A model generated the notes under the pieces. It was not told the origin of the DNA and did not search any database. It worked only from the letters and a program-made list of their open reading frames with translations. DNA of 64,000 nucleotides, from positions 1,018,585 to 1,082,584 of the forward strand of contig RDEW01000021.1 of assembly GCA_011109175.1 (NCBI GenBank), read 5' to 3'. The DNA is from Dicyema japonicum. Its lineage: Eukaryota; Dicyemida; Rhombozoa; Dicyemidae. This document shows positions 12,016 to 25,079 of this stretch, in pieces. A program made the translations under genes and the position numbers. Numbering within the stretch: position 1 is the stretch's first letter; every line of letters starts with the position of its first letter.

Positions 12016-12194
12016 TTGAAACATTTTCGACTTGAGAACATGAAAGTAGCACCAGTGGCACCACCTCCATCAAATTATTTGTAACTATGGAACAACTTGA
12101 CTCTTTTCACAGAGGCCAACTTAGAAAACTCCGTGGATACTCTTGGGCAAAGAAAAATCAAACAATAAATTGACCAATAAGTCTAAACGTACTT

Positions 12195-12425
12195 TAGCAC
12201 GCTGATGCATTTTTGGGCATATTATACGGATAGATGAACAGACACCATGCAATGCTGCCATGGAAGAATTTTTTCGGCTATACCGTATCTCCCGCATTCA
12301 GAGTATTTCAAGAAGTTGTCTTCCAAGGCACTCGCGGAGGATTATCCAATGATCGGAGGCAATTGCTGGATGGGGATGATCTTATGGAAGAAACTGCTTT
12401 ACAGGTTTTATTTTTATTCATATAG
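12195..12425 (+). mobile_element. LINE family A C-terminal fragment
   Basis: One frame reads FGHIIRIDEQTPCNAAMEEF, matching the FGHxLRxD....N.A.E.(Y/F)F tail of the family A LINE seen at 39.6-39.9 kb. Downstream frames are broken. It is followed without a gap by a hAT fragment. Confidence 0.7.
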
Positions 12426-12429
12426 ATCT

Positions 12430-12725
12430 GAAAATTTTTTTTGATTGATGAAACTGATATCCGAAGACAGAAATATGTCAATACACTTATTGGAAAAATT
12501 TCTGATCCTAAAAAAATATTTTTTATATCTCGTCGTCATTGTCTTCTGCGGCTAACTCTTCGATTATCTGTCAGATTATTGACGATGTTCTAAGGTATTT
12601 TGTGATGGATCGCGAAGACGCTGTAGAAAATATTTAGAAATTACATTTAGGGGAAGACTTATGTGAAATCAGGAAATACTTGAATCAAGAAAGTATATTA
12701 ATCAAGTACTTTCTATCACAAAAAA
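12430..12725 (+). mobile_element. hAT-superfamily transposase fragment
   Basis: FFLIDETDIRRQKYVNTLIG and, in a shifted frame, NSSIICQIIDDVLRYF parallel the segments LIVDETDVGR and LSIISQIIDD of the larger hAT relic at 27.2-28.2 kb. The DET triplet is the region of the first catalytic Asp of the RNase H-like core. It is a short, frameshifted piece. Confidence 0.6.
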
Positions 12726-13585
12726 AAGAAAAAAAACAAATTTCTCCATATGCATAAAACTATCTTAAAAAGTGTCCTTCCACATCATAAGTTGAGAGAA
12801 GTTTTTCTTTATTAAAAAAATTACTATCTAAATTTTAAACCCGAAGTTGTTTGAATTATTTATTTTGTATTTTAATAAAAAATTTGATTAGTTTTTTAAT
12901 ATTAAAAAAATTTCTTTGCAGATATATTTATCATAAAGTCAAAAAAGGTCAAAATTTCCGATATATAAAGTCAAAATAAAAATCTTCCAATTTATTAGAG
13001 AAGGGAGATTTGTCTGTAAGACAAAGGATCAGAGAAATCTATCTTGACATGAAGACAAGAATAATAATCGATTTTTTCTAAACGTAGAATGAATTTATTT
13101 GACATTGTGGACTTTGTTTATTCCAAAGTGTTTCAAGTGGGAAATAAACGGGCCTTTGGGTACTGAGTAATTGACGTTTTTTATTTGTAATTTATCATTG
13201 AGATAGAAATTGTATGTAAGTTATCCCGTGTTAGTGTACACCAGCTGTATGTCATCCCAATGCAAAGATAGAAGCAAAGAACATTGGAAGAAGAGTTGGT
13301 TCCGTAGAGACGATACATTTTTGATTTCTACGTTCCAGCTAACGATCTATCTTCTACGCATAAAAAACTGGAGAAATAAAAAAATATTAATAGAAGATAT
13401 ATTTAACTACAGAGATAATTTGAATTGGAGACAGTTTTGCTGCACTGTAGAGATATAGAAAATTAGACCATTTTTTTATCTTGAAGAGCCAACCACGCGC
13501 ACATTATTCAGTTTGAGGTTTTGAATATGGATTTGATTTCAAAAAGATGCTAATATAATCTTATTTATGTCTACTTGAAAAGTTT
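12726..13585. other. AT-rich stretch, one unrecognised short ORF
   Basis: It holds an 82-codon plus-strand ORF at 13210-13458 with a Cys/Trp-containing product of no recognised family. It may be a remnant or chance. Nothing else is seen. Confidence 0.35.
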
Positions 13586-13587
13586 CC

Positions 13588-13745
13588 GGCTAGCGCAGTG
13601 TGAAGTTGTCGGGCAGAGGCATGAAGGGTGCTAGTTAGAATCTCGATACTGCACATTTCGGTTGGAGGTTCCATGCATCAATATGCTATATGCTTGACGA
13701 GTCGCCCTCATCAATGAACTTCACTGCAGAACCGGATCGTCCATA
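13588..13745 (+). repeat. tRNA-derived SINE, plus orientation
   Basis: The head has an A-box-like TAGCGCAGTGTG and, about 40 nt on, a degenerate B box GCTAGTTAGAATCTC. The tail GGTTGGAGGTTCCATGCATC...TTGACGAGTCGCC...CACTGCAGAACCG matches in reverse the bodies of the minus-strand copies at 24335, 37490, 44275 and 63545. It is a SINE mobilised in trans, not a tRNA gene. Confidence 0.75.
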
Positions 13746-13974
13746 AAGGACATAATCCAAGAAAAAGAAACAAAGAAGTGAAAAGCAGTCCTTGATCTTA
13801 CTTGATTCTTTGCTTAAAATAAAGTGTGTGTTCTGCCTACGGGGAGCGATAACAAATATGGCTCCTCGGAAAGTGCGAATATTATTATGTCTATTTATGA
13901 AAATTACGTAAGAAATATATTAAACAGACTGACATAAAATGAGATACACAAACTTACAAATTTATAATATAGAA

Positions 13975-15192
13975 CAGGGTCCGCAGGCTTTTGGCTTCGC
14001 GGCCAAAATTGTATTGTTCATGAGATTTGGGACAAACTAGATAAATTATTAACTTTTAAAAAGAAGTGAATTTTTAAAAAAAATAAATTATTAACGTCTA
14101 CGCTAATCTAGTTAGTTGCAAAAAATATATCGTTAATATGCGAATTAGTCATCCTCGTTCTTAGACAATTTTTACGTCATTCATCTTACTGTCACATAAA
14201 AATGCACTTCTAACTATAGAAGTCATTTTCGATTAGATGTTGATATTTTTTACATATACAAATTTTTGTAGAACTCAAAATATCAAATTCAAAAAAAATT
14301 TTGATTTAGTGTCGAATTGAATTTTAAGTAATCCCATGTTATAACAATCTGTTGTCTAAGTTTAAAAATAAATGAAGATTGAAAAAATGTTGAAAAATTT
14401 GTATAAACTGAAAAATTATTGTATAATCATTATACTTTTAAATCCATGAAACGTGATGAAAATTTTAATTCAATTCCACAACTATGTTTGCATATTCAGG
14501 AACATCGGTAGATTCATAGAAAGAAAATTCACAAAATGCGTCATATTTCCTCTTTGTAACTGTAATTCCACGACTTCAATTTTTTTTTGAAAAACAGTGA
14601 TTAGGGCATGCATTTAATGTATAAATTAATTACTTCCCCGCATTACAAATTTAGGTCATTTATGCCAAGTTATATCCACGAAAAATGTCAATTTGTAAGT
14701 GATAACAGTATTTTGTAAACATGAAAAATCATAATTCTTTTCCTCGAGGAAAAGTACAACATCATCCCGTATATTGATAGCGCGATTCTCCTGTGAACTT
14801 TAGAAATTTTAGTAATACCAATTTCATAATGTCGATTGATGTTATGAAGCTTTTGGACAGCAACTGTTATCGAAGCATAACAGGCATATAAGATTTCCAT
14901 TATCCTCAATAAAGAAATTGTCATGAGTCAAATCTGCATTAAATGTAGGAGTTTGAAAATCTTTCATTCTTTTCGGACATTCGGAATTTTAATTGGCAAC
15001 AAAATTTATTAACACGTTTTAAAATTTATTTAATTTTTAATGATAAGTAAAAAAATAAAAAATATTATACTAAATAGCCCGCGGGCCAATTTAGTAAGAA
15101 AATTTTGTAGACGGGCCAATTTCCTTTAGTATTATAAAATTTGTTCACGGACCATTTTAAATTTTCCGCGGGACACCATTTGACGACCACTA
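13975..15192 (-). mobile_element. Internally deleted hAT transposon
   Basis: The left end CAGGGTCCGCAGGC (13975-13988) and the right end read in reverse CTAGTGGTCGTCAAA (to 15192) are hAT-like termini with GC-rich GGGCCA subterminal motifs. Minus-strand ORF 14688-14924 starts the transposase: FFIEDNGN..CL.C, then SITVAVQKLHNINRHYE, the zinc-finger module NETVAVxKEYNLKRHYE known from ZBED/GTF2IRD2-like hAT proteins. The catalytic core is absent, so it is non-autonomous. Its right end is part of the segmental duplication and abuts the ZYG11-like gene. Confidence 0.7.
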
Positions 15193-15292
15193 GTATAGAA
15201 GATAAATTTAATGTAAAATAATTCGATTAGTTTTTTTAATTAGGATTTTTTAAAATTATTATTTTAATATAAAATCTGTAATTTTTAAACAA

Positions 15293-17653
15293 ATGCAAAT
15301 TCCTTCTTTATATGCACTTTGCATTAATGACTTTCGAAAAAACATTAATATGAATAAATATGGTGGATTAAGCTCAAAATCGAAGACGATGATTTGCAAA
15401 AGAATACATTATGAAATTGAATATTTGAAAGAACAATTCACTGAAGATATTATCAGTGTTCAATGATTTCTCAACACTAAGTAAACTCACAAAAGTATGT
15501 TATAACATTTTCCGCCTTGATTTGTCGACTAATCAAATCGACATTAAAGATTTAGCAAATTTGTGCCAAAATCTACCAAATTTAACGAATATCAAATTAG
15601 CTAAAATAGCATCTTCTGAGAATTCGGCATATCTTCAGTATTCTCCAAATAATATCAATTCTTTCACACTTTTGGAATATGATGACCCAGTTTTACTTCT
15701 TTTGCTATTTAAAAGTGGATTCAGCGAAATTAGGTCACTCGAACTTTTATCAGATTCTCTTCTTGAAAAAAGTACTCCAACAAAAATTTATTGCTGCACA
15801 GTCAAGCTGATCAGAAAACTCGAAAGTATTAATTTTGACAATGTTCTGATATCTAATTTCGAAGAATTTTCCCAAAGTCTTGCCAGTCCCAGATCTCTAA
15901 AGTTTCTATTTTGTTAGATTAAGATATTTTTCGTATACAAACAGTAAAAATGTGCATAAATTAAGCTGCGATTGTAGACCGTTGCTAAAATAGCCAAGAA
16001 TTTAAAATTCTTGGATTTGTCTGGATTCTCGATTGATTATGAATTATTAAAACCGTATTTTACTGTTAGATTTTTAGAGAACTGTCCAAAAAAAAGATTA
16101 ACGAATTTTGCTTTCAAAAAATCGCAATTTTTCAAAACTAATGTCAATGTTATATTATTAATTGTAGATAGAATCAAACTTACTGATAGATAATTTGGTT
16201 AATGCAATTTTTCACTTTGAGTATAAGGACGGGCTGCTTTCTTCTACTTTAATTTATATTAATGATTGCGACTCTGAAATTCGGCCTTCAATTTATAAAA
16301 GATTTTTGAGGGTATTTGAAATTATAATTTTTAAGTTTATCTGCCGCTTGTTGAAAACATCACGAAATACTAAGCTTATTCAACACATTATGTAATCGTG
16401 TGCGTTGATTTGATAGGTATTGCTTAAAACCCATGAATGGAGTGCCCATATCTGAATCTTATCGATGGTTTGAGTTCATGTTAACTTAGTTTTATTTATG
16501 AAGCTGTCCTTGTTATTTTAGAAGAATATTGTTCACATAATAAGGTAGATTCATTTTTATTTTTTCAGTTCAGAAAATTATTATACACCGTTGGAATGGA
16601 TAAAACCATGGGAGTTATCAAATTTTGTATTTTGTTTTTTCATTTTAGTTATTTTCTTTTTCGTTTATTACTCAAACATTCATGAAAGATGTGTACTCAT
16701 ACATTGAACTATATATGGATGATGTTGATGTCATGTACCCCACAATGAAGAGTCAAAGTATAGAAGTTTTGTCTTATTTCGGATTTTACGAAATAATAAA
16801 GGTAATTGGTTAATTTAGATTTAGTCAATTGTGAATAATTTTGAAAAATACAAGCAACTAGAAAGATTCATTATTGTAATATGTCGTGGAGAATTTTGTG
16901 GTATCTTGTAGGTCATTTGTTACCTTATTTTTTAGATGCAAACAAAAAAAATGCCACCTTGTTGGTTGATTTGGGAGTGATTGATCTTATTATCGACTTC
17001 TTAGATCAATTTCATGAAAATATCTTCTATATGATCTTTATATATCCAATTTTTAATGTTTTTGAAAATCTAACTAAATTCGGGAAAATTCGACCTCTGG
17101 TTAGAAAGAGTGGACTAATTAATTGTGTATTGTATGTTTTGTGTAATTTTAATAGGAAATATGTCTATCACGAACATTGGCCGGATATATTGCTGCCATC
17201 TGCAATTGTCTATCAAACATAATGAGTGACTTCACTAAATACCTGAGGATTTGCGATATTTTTGATGCTGAAAATAATAACATGTCTGAAAATATTCTTT
17301 CTGTTCAAATGATAGTCGGGAAGATGAACTCTATGACAGATATCGTCGCTTAGATTTCATTAATACAAAAGATCGATTGATTCACTCGTAAACTTATTAA
17401 ATGAGGACTTGGATCAAAGACTAAGGCTGTGGGCCATTTGGGAATTTTCTCAAATGGTTTACTACAAGCGTAATATTTGTTGATTTAGTAGCACATATAT
17501 TTATCCCAATGATGATTCCTAAAAATGTCTTCAGTAAAATTGAGACTCTTTCTTCACTCTCTAATATTGAAAATCTACAAGAATATGCCATGAGTTTGAG
17601 AATCTTATAATGTATTTTTTGTATAATTTTAGAAATATCTTTCGAATCATTAA
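15293..17653 (+). pseudogene. ZYG11/ZER1-like gene, copy 2, decayed
   Basis: Same LRR-then-armadillo architecture as copy 1. Micro-introns lie at the homologous positions: 15902-15923, 16143-16167, 16392-16416, 16468-16489, 16545-16568, 16627-16648, 16802-16824, 16912-16935, 17470-17491 and 17612-17632. The ninth (17349-17371) has CT in place of the GT donor. The 5' exon is cleaner than in copy 1 (MQIPSLYALCINDF from 15293), but two bases are missing near 15440. One base is gone near 15990, two near 16865 and one near 17190, and the exon around 17300 has lost about 10 bp. These lesions differ from those of copy 1, so the ancestor was probably intact when duplicated. Stop codon TAA at 17651-17653. 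Confidence 0.8.
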
Positions 17654-17756
17654 TATTAATGATATTTTCTTTATTTAATTTTTTTAATAACTTAAAACTT
17701 TTTGATGTCGTTAGGTTTAAGTTAGTTTTAAAATATCATGTCACAGAGACTACCGA

Positions 17757-17839
17757 TTACTGAGCGCGAAACGTTACTTAATGCTCGAATTTTTTTTTAA
17801 TTTTTTTCTAAGTCCATTCGGGTAACGAGTACTCAGTAA
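17757..17839. mobile_element. 83-bp MITE-like insert in duplicate copy 2
   Basis: Bounded by TTACTGAG and CTCAGTAA, with further partial inversion inward (ACGTTAC versus GGTAACGAGT). Copy 1 has an uninterrupted site (CCGATCACCAATATTGCC near 11170). An insertion after duplication is the simplest reading. Confidence 0.6.
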
Positions 17840-18035
17840 TTCGTTATTGACTGTGACATTTTATCATCAAAAAATAAACAAAAATTTATTAACTCAAAAG
17901 TTATTAACTAAATGAATGTTGACAAGAGATTAATAAGCGTGTTTTGCACCGACTCTGTTGAATTTGAATTACTAACTTTTGGTTACATGAAAATTCATCT
18001 AAAACAATTCATCTAAATAAAATGCATCTAAAAAC

Positions 18036-18345
18036 AATTCGTCTAAATCGTCATGTTTGTCTAATAGCAATTAAATCATTTTATTCAAGATATTTAAAAA
18101 GAAATATTGTGAGCTATTTTTCTAAGATATTCATTTATATGGTCAAATCTAAAATTTTCAACATTTCATTTTATGCGTGAAGCACTTGAGCGAAAACACT
18201 TTTTTGGGGATTGTACCTCTCTTCCAGCTACAAATTGTTCTTATAATGATTCATTCAAATTTTGTTTTTTGTCAGACACTCGATAAAATTCCATATATTA
18301 GGGTGGTGCGATCCAATTAGAAAAACATGACGATTTAGACGAATT
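18036..18345. mobile_element. 310-bp MITE with 30-bp terminal inverted repeats
   Basis: The left TIR 18036-18065 (AATTCGTCTAAATCGTCATG...) and right TIR 18316-18345 (...CATGACGATTTAGACGAATT) differ at one position. The interior is AT-rich with no ORF. Upstream are three degenerate AATTCATCTAAA units. Superfamily not assigned. Confidence 0.8.
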
Positions 18346-18349
18346 AGCC

Positions 18350-19204
18350 TTTTATGACCAATTATTTTAAAAATGCTGTTTCTCATGGTTACTAACATTC
18401 AGTCATTTAACGTTTGAAATTAATTGTTTAAGATGATAAGGTTGGAAATCAACTACTACATTGACACTGATTGTAACTAAATTTCACTATTTTTTGCAAA
18501 AATAAATTCACAGACTAGAATATCTCGAACCAGAATTCACACTATAAATTAACAGTCCTGAAAAATTATTAGAACTATTTTATTTTTCAATGAAATTCTA
18601 TTCATTTTTAGCATTTTCAGTATATCAACACCTTAAATAATGAATAATTAATGTACGCATGGAAAATGGGAGATTCCTTTATAGTAAGATAAATAAGATC
18701 CTATAAATTGTATATTTTTATATACTAGATTTATTTTTTATATAAGTTCTAGATTTAGTAATTTTAGCGCTAATAAATTTTTTATGTCGTATAAAATTCC
18801 CCAATCGGCTTCCTCCGCAAGGATCAAAGAAGGCATTTCCGTTCGACAGTGGGAACAATGGAGACGCACAGGCTTAGGATGGCACGTTTGGTTGCGGGAA
18901 CTGGGATCACCCAACTAGTTGACATTACTTTGTCTTTTTTTCTCGGTGATCCACTTGTCCTGCTTATAAGTTATGAGGACACTTTAGTTTTGATTTGAAG
19001 AATTCCTTTGGAAGTGCCATTCAGTTTCCTGACACTCAATTACTTACTTTCTATTGTTGAAGATTTTCTTTGCTGCATAGAGTTGATCGGAATAACTAAG
19101 GGATGTGACAATTTTGTAAATTCATATTTTGAGGATATAAAGTTGGATTGGAATGCGTGGGTATCTGCACTGATGTTGCTGCAACGATGACCGAAAAGTA
19201 TGAT
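18350..19204. other. AT-rich spacer with a possible retroelement 3' end
   Basis: 18790-18970 is GC-richer and reads QQWRRTGLGWHVWLRELG in one frame. It ends ACTGGGATCACCCAACTAGT, resembling GGGATCAC-containing ends at 51690 and 59520. The 60-codon ORF at 19008-19190 is unrecognised. Confidence 0.35.
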
Positions 19205-20385
19205 AATGCGCTACGTGGGTCCATGTGGTGCTATGTGGCTAATTGGTTGAAGTCATCTGTTTGCTTGTTTGTTCCACCTCTCTCTTCATATTAGAGTGGC
19301 GTCATGTGATCCGCCTGTCTAGGTGGCGCCCAGTGCTTGGCTGGCACGAAAAGGATCATTTGCTTTCCCACAATCCACTGGAGGGGATTCCACAACTGCA
19401 AGTATGGACGTCTTTTACCCTATATGTTGATTGCGGATGGACTCTTTCTGTAGAAGTGGAAACTGGGTACATTTAGTTAGTTGTTTACTTTATCTTCTAT
19501 CTCGGTGTATCAGAGGTTAATAAAAAATAAACAATAACTGGGCAATTTAAAACCTGTGGCAGAACGACCGAAGGCAATGGCGCGGCAACCAATTCTTCAC
19601 TGGATTTTGGGACAAGATTATCTGTTCGGAGATTGGAGTCCAACAAGAAGACCCACTTGGTCCACTTCTCTTCGCTCTGGCCATCAATGAAATTGTCCGC
19701 TCTATCAACAGAACTAAACCTCTGGTATCTTGATGACGCCACGATTGGAGGGCCGTGGTGAAAAGTTCATGACGTTCTGTCACAAGCCGTTCCGGCACTA
19801 CGAAACCTCGGACTTGAGATAAACATAAAGAAATCGGAGCTAATAAATATCACATACTCGGAAAGTGATTTTATCAACGTGGTCGAGTCTTTCAACTCGG
19901 TACTACCTAGAATTAATGTTGTACCCAGGGAGCGGACATACTTTCTTGGGTGCCCACTTGACGAAAAGGAACTAACAAAAGAGGATGAACTCTCTAGAGT
20001 TACGGAGAAACTATCCTTACTCGATGCTCATACAGCGTTCTTCCTTTTGAAGAATAGCATCTGCTTGCCCAAATTCCTATACGCTTTCCGATGTTCTCCC
20101 TGCTTTAAACATCGTGACATCCTCCTGTCACTGGATAGGACATTGAGAAAATTAGCCGAATTGCTTCTAAACATTCACTTTGACGTGCCGAGTTGGAATC
20201 AATGCAGGCTTCCTACACGGCTCGGAGGTATAGGTCTCAGGTTGGCGCTGGAGATGGCCTTTCCAGCATATGTGTTCATCGCTCTCAAGTGTATTAGTAA
20301 AATACTGATAATTGTTAAAAAACTATGTGTTCAAAAAATGTCATTTGAACCACTGCTCTAGAAAGTATGGTAATTGTGCACAAGC
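19205..20385 (+). mobile_element. Family B retroelement, 5' region joined to YLDDAT reverse transcriptase
   Basis: The 300-bp family B 5' block (19205-19530) is followed at once by RT sequence: LWYLDDATIGGPW with YLDD at 19726-19737, then LRNLGLEINIKKSELINI and a long open frame 19879-20361 covering the thumb region (FFLLKNSICLPKFLYAFRCS, LPTRLGGIGLRLALEMAF). The upstream RT motifs are missing and the frame breaks near 19760, so this is an internally deleted copy. The motif set YLDDAT...KSELI is shared with 25.98 and 41.5 kb. Confidence 0.82.
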
Positions 20386-20728
20386 GCGGATTCACGGTGT
20401 CTAATAGAGAGTTCGTTACTGCTCCAAACCAACTGTTAAATTCCCATTAATGGTGGTTTTGGTGATATCTCATTCGAGAAAGGGGATATAGATGAACTCA
20501 AGAGGGGGTGATTTTCTGTGATTCGAACAGGACACCACAGTAATACTCAAATTATGATTTACTTTGGTTGATCATAATTCTTTATATTGAGAAATTCTTT
20601 AAGGTTATTAAGAATCCTCTCGTGCTTGACCAGTATCCTTCATCTTTCTTTTTTCCTAAGCGTGACTATGCCGTCTTGTGCGAATAGTCCCTCTTTTATT
20701 TTGCCAATGTTGGTAATTACTAGAGGAT
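20386..20728. other. Probable continuation of family B sequence, unresolved
   Basis: Short readable patches (VHKRGFTVSNREF) continue from the RT, but no domain can be assigned. Confidence 0.3.
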
Positions 20729-21060
20729 TTATTCTTGTATGTCACCTTTAAACACGATTGTATCAGATAATAAATAAAATGATTCAAAAGACCGAACTAA
20801 TTCTTTCATCCTGACACGTTCCAGTGGAACCTTCACTAAGAACAGTGATCTAGAGAGCGTTGTTCGGAGAGCTGAGGTCGATTCCATAACTCGTTCCCTA
20901 GGGAACGAAATTGTCTTAATGGGAAAGAATAGTTGGATTCTTTTGAATGCCGCCCAGGCATTTGGTGTCTCTGAGTAAGAAGAGTCCAATGACGCCATCA
21001 GAGTGAAAAAGGGAAATTTTCAACCAATTAGCCACATAGCACGACGGTGTCACGTGATTA
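20729..21060 (-). mobile_element. Family B retroelement 5' end, minus strand
   Basis: Read in reverse it starts CACGTGACACCGTCGTGCTATGTGGCTAATTGG, cognate with the 19.2-kb block, and opens an 89-residue ORF (20729-20998) beginning MASLDSSYSETPNAWAAFKR. A related start occurs at 44.65-44.84 kb (GDAQYLDGIKRIQIFFPV). This may be the N-terminus of the family B protein; no known domain is visible. Confidence 0.6.
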
Positions 21061-21493
21061 AATTTATTCAACACATATGATAAGTAAAGTCGAAACGATT
21101 GAAAAAGAACATACTCGAAGATCTTTTATGGATCTTTATTAAGTTTAAGACAATTTTCATATCCAAGGTATATAATTTTACATTTTATTTTTTGGCAACT
21201 CTTCAACTGTAATTACTCAATTTCCATTCATTACACTTTTTAATTTTTTTATAACTTGTTAATAATGTGGTGGAGAAAGTCAAATAATATTTTATCTCAA
21301 CATCAGGGATTTGGAAGCAAACTAACACGTTACCAAACAATTAGAAAGAAAGAACAACGAGGACATACAACTAAAAGTGAATTTAATATTAAATGATAAT
21401 TAATTATATTTAGCTATAAAATTCATTAAAAATATAAATAAGTTTAACAAATAAAAAAAATTTAAATTTTCATTTTTTGTAGTGTTCTAGTAG
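21061..21493. other. AT-rich 5' flank of CDC5L
   Basis: About 430 bp of AT-rich DNA without ORFs immediately upstream of the CDC5L start codon. A promoter could lie here, but no motif can be supported. Confidence 0.4.
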
Positions 21494-23995
<2,502 letters not shown>

Positions 23996-24249
23996 TTTTG
24001 TTAATGATTTGTTATTTCTAATGTGATGATTATTTCTGTTGGTTCAATGTTGGTATTGGCTGGCCAATTCAGTTGACTACCTATCTTTGTCCGGGCTCTT
24101 ATTCTGTATGTTTGATAAGCTCGTAGCTGCACATTGGTCACAGAGTTTCCCCTTAAAGGTTTTCTTACATTAATCTCGAATTCGAAACTTTGGTTTAATT
24201 ATTATGGCACATGCGCTGTTGATGATTAATTTGTTATTATTTTTATTGA

Positions 24250-24334
24250 GGGGTCGAATTTTTCTAACCCTAACCCGCCGTGACAGAATTGGCAAACTTG
24301 GTGGGGGTCTTCTTATCCAGTTCCGCAGTGAGTA
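24250..24334 (+). mobile_element. LINE family C endonuclease fragment
   Basis: RRDRIGKLGGGLLIQFRSEY matches RKDRLGGRGGGLLIIKNDIP of the family C APE domain at 54.5 kb. It is a short piece abutting a SINE. Confidence 0.5.
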
Positions 24335-24475
24335 TCCACTGATGACGGCGTCACTCGTCAAACCCTTTCTGCATTGTAGATGCGTGGAACCTTCCACCAG
24401 GTGAACAGAAGCGAGATTCGAACCCGTAGCCTAAGCCACTTAAGCCCGACACCTAATCACTATGCCACCCGGTTA
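24335..24475 (-). repeat. tRNA-derived SINE, minus orientation
   Basis: In reverse it contains the B box GGGTTCGAATC within CTACGGGTTCGAATCTCGCT, followed by the shared body GGTTCCACGCATCTACAATGC and TTGACGAGTGACGCC. It is the best-preserved B box of the set. Confidence 0.8.
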
Positions 24476-24639
24476 TAACCACCGCTATGTATAAGAAAAT
24501 GCAGAAGATGTGGAGTTAGCGAAAACTAATAAAAACAAATCTAAGAATAAGACTATACAACGCATATATAAAGCCGGGGCTTATGTACAACTGGGGTACA
24601 TGGGGGTCACAAAGCTAGAGCTCAAGAAAATGGATATAT

Positions 24640-25075
24640 TTCATCGCAAACAATTAAGCAATTGAATGGGCATAGGTTGGTCCAAGAAGATTTCCAAATA
24701 TGAAATTATACTCTTTGGCACAATCGAGGCCAACAGGCATCGACATTATTGAATCAAGATGGAGATTTTTTGGGCACGTGCTTAGAATGGACATAAACGC
24801 TCTGCAAATATAATAATGGACAATTACTTTAACAATGAGAACAAATTATCGTTCAGAGGAAGACCCAAAGTCATTCTCCCTGTGGCTCTGAACAAGGATC
24901 TTAATTGGATTAGAAGAAATATTAAATCTGCAGAAGACCTAGAAGATCTAAGGACAGATGCGCAAAGCAGAAAGCGATGGAGACGTCTAGTGAAGCAGAT
25001 TTTTGAAACGTGTGACAAAAACGGGGCCATAGTTAATATAACGTTCTTTAGTTATGTGAAGTGCTTTTAATAATA
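24640..25075 (+). mobile_element. LINE family A 3'-terminal fragment
   Basis: ESRWRFFGHVLRMDINALQ then ORF 24816-25070 with R(G)RPKVILPVALNKDLNWIR and an ...RKRWRRLVKQIF end. It matches the C-terminus at 39.6-39.9 kb and ends in AATA-rich DNA, as expected of the 3' end. Confidence 0.8.
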
Positions 25076-25079
25076 TTTA

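Larger units (their letters stand above)
14780..17930. repeat. Segmental duplication, copy 2 (partner 8345-11230)
   Basis: Same content and orientation as copy 1, about 6.6 kb downstream. The pair gives before-and-after views of two mobile-element events and of the decay of the gene. Confidence 0.9.

Noticed and set aside
11699-12073. 124-codon minus-strand ORF as a gene
   Set aside because: It coincides with the tandem duplication and the 20-bp minisatellite, and the product is low complexity.
20729-20998. Host gene on the minus strand beside CDC5L
   Set aside because: Its leader matches the family B retroelement leader at four other places, so it is element-derived.
24400-24475. tRNA gene on the minus strand
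   Set aside because: It has a B box only, continuous with the SINE body shared by four other loci.
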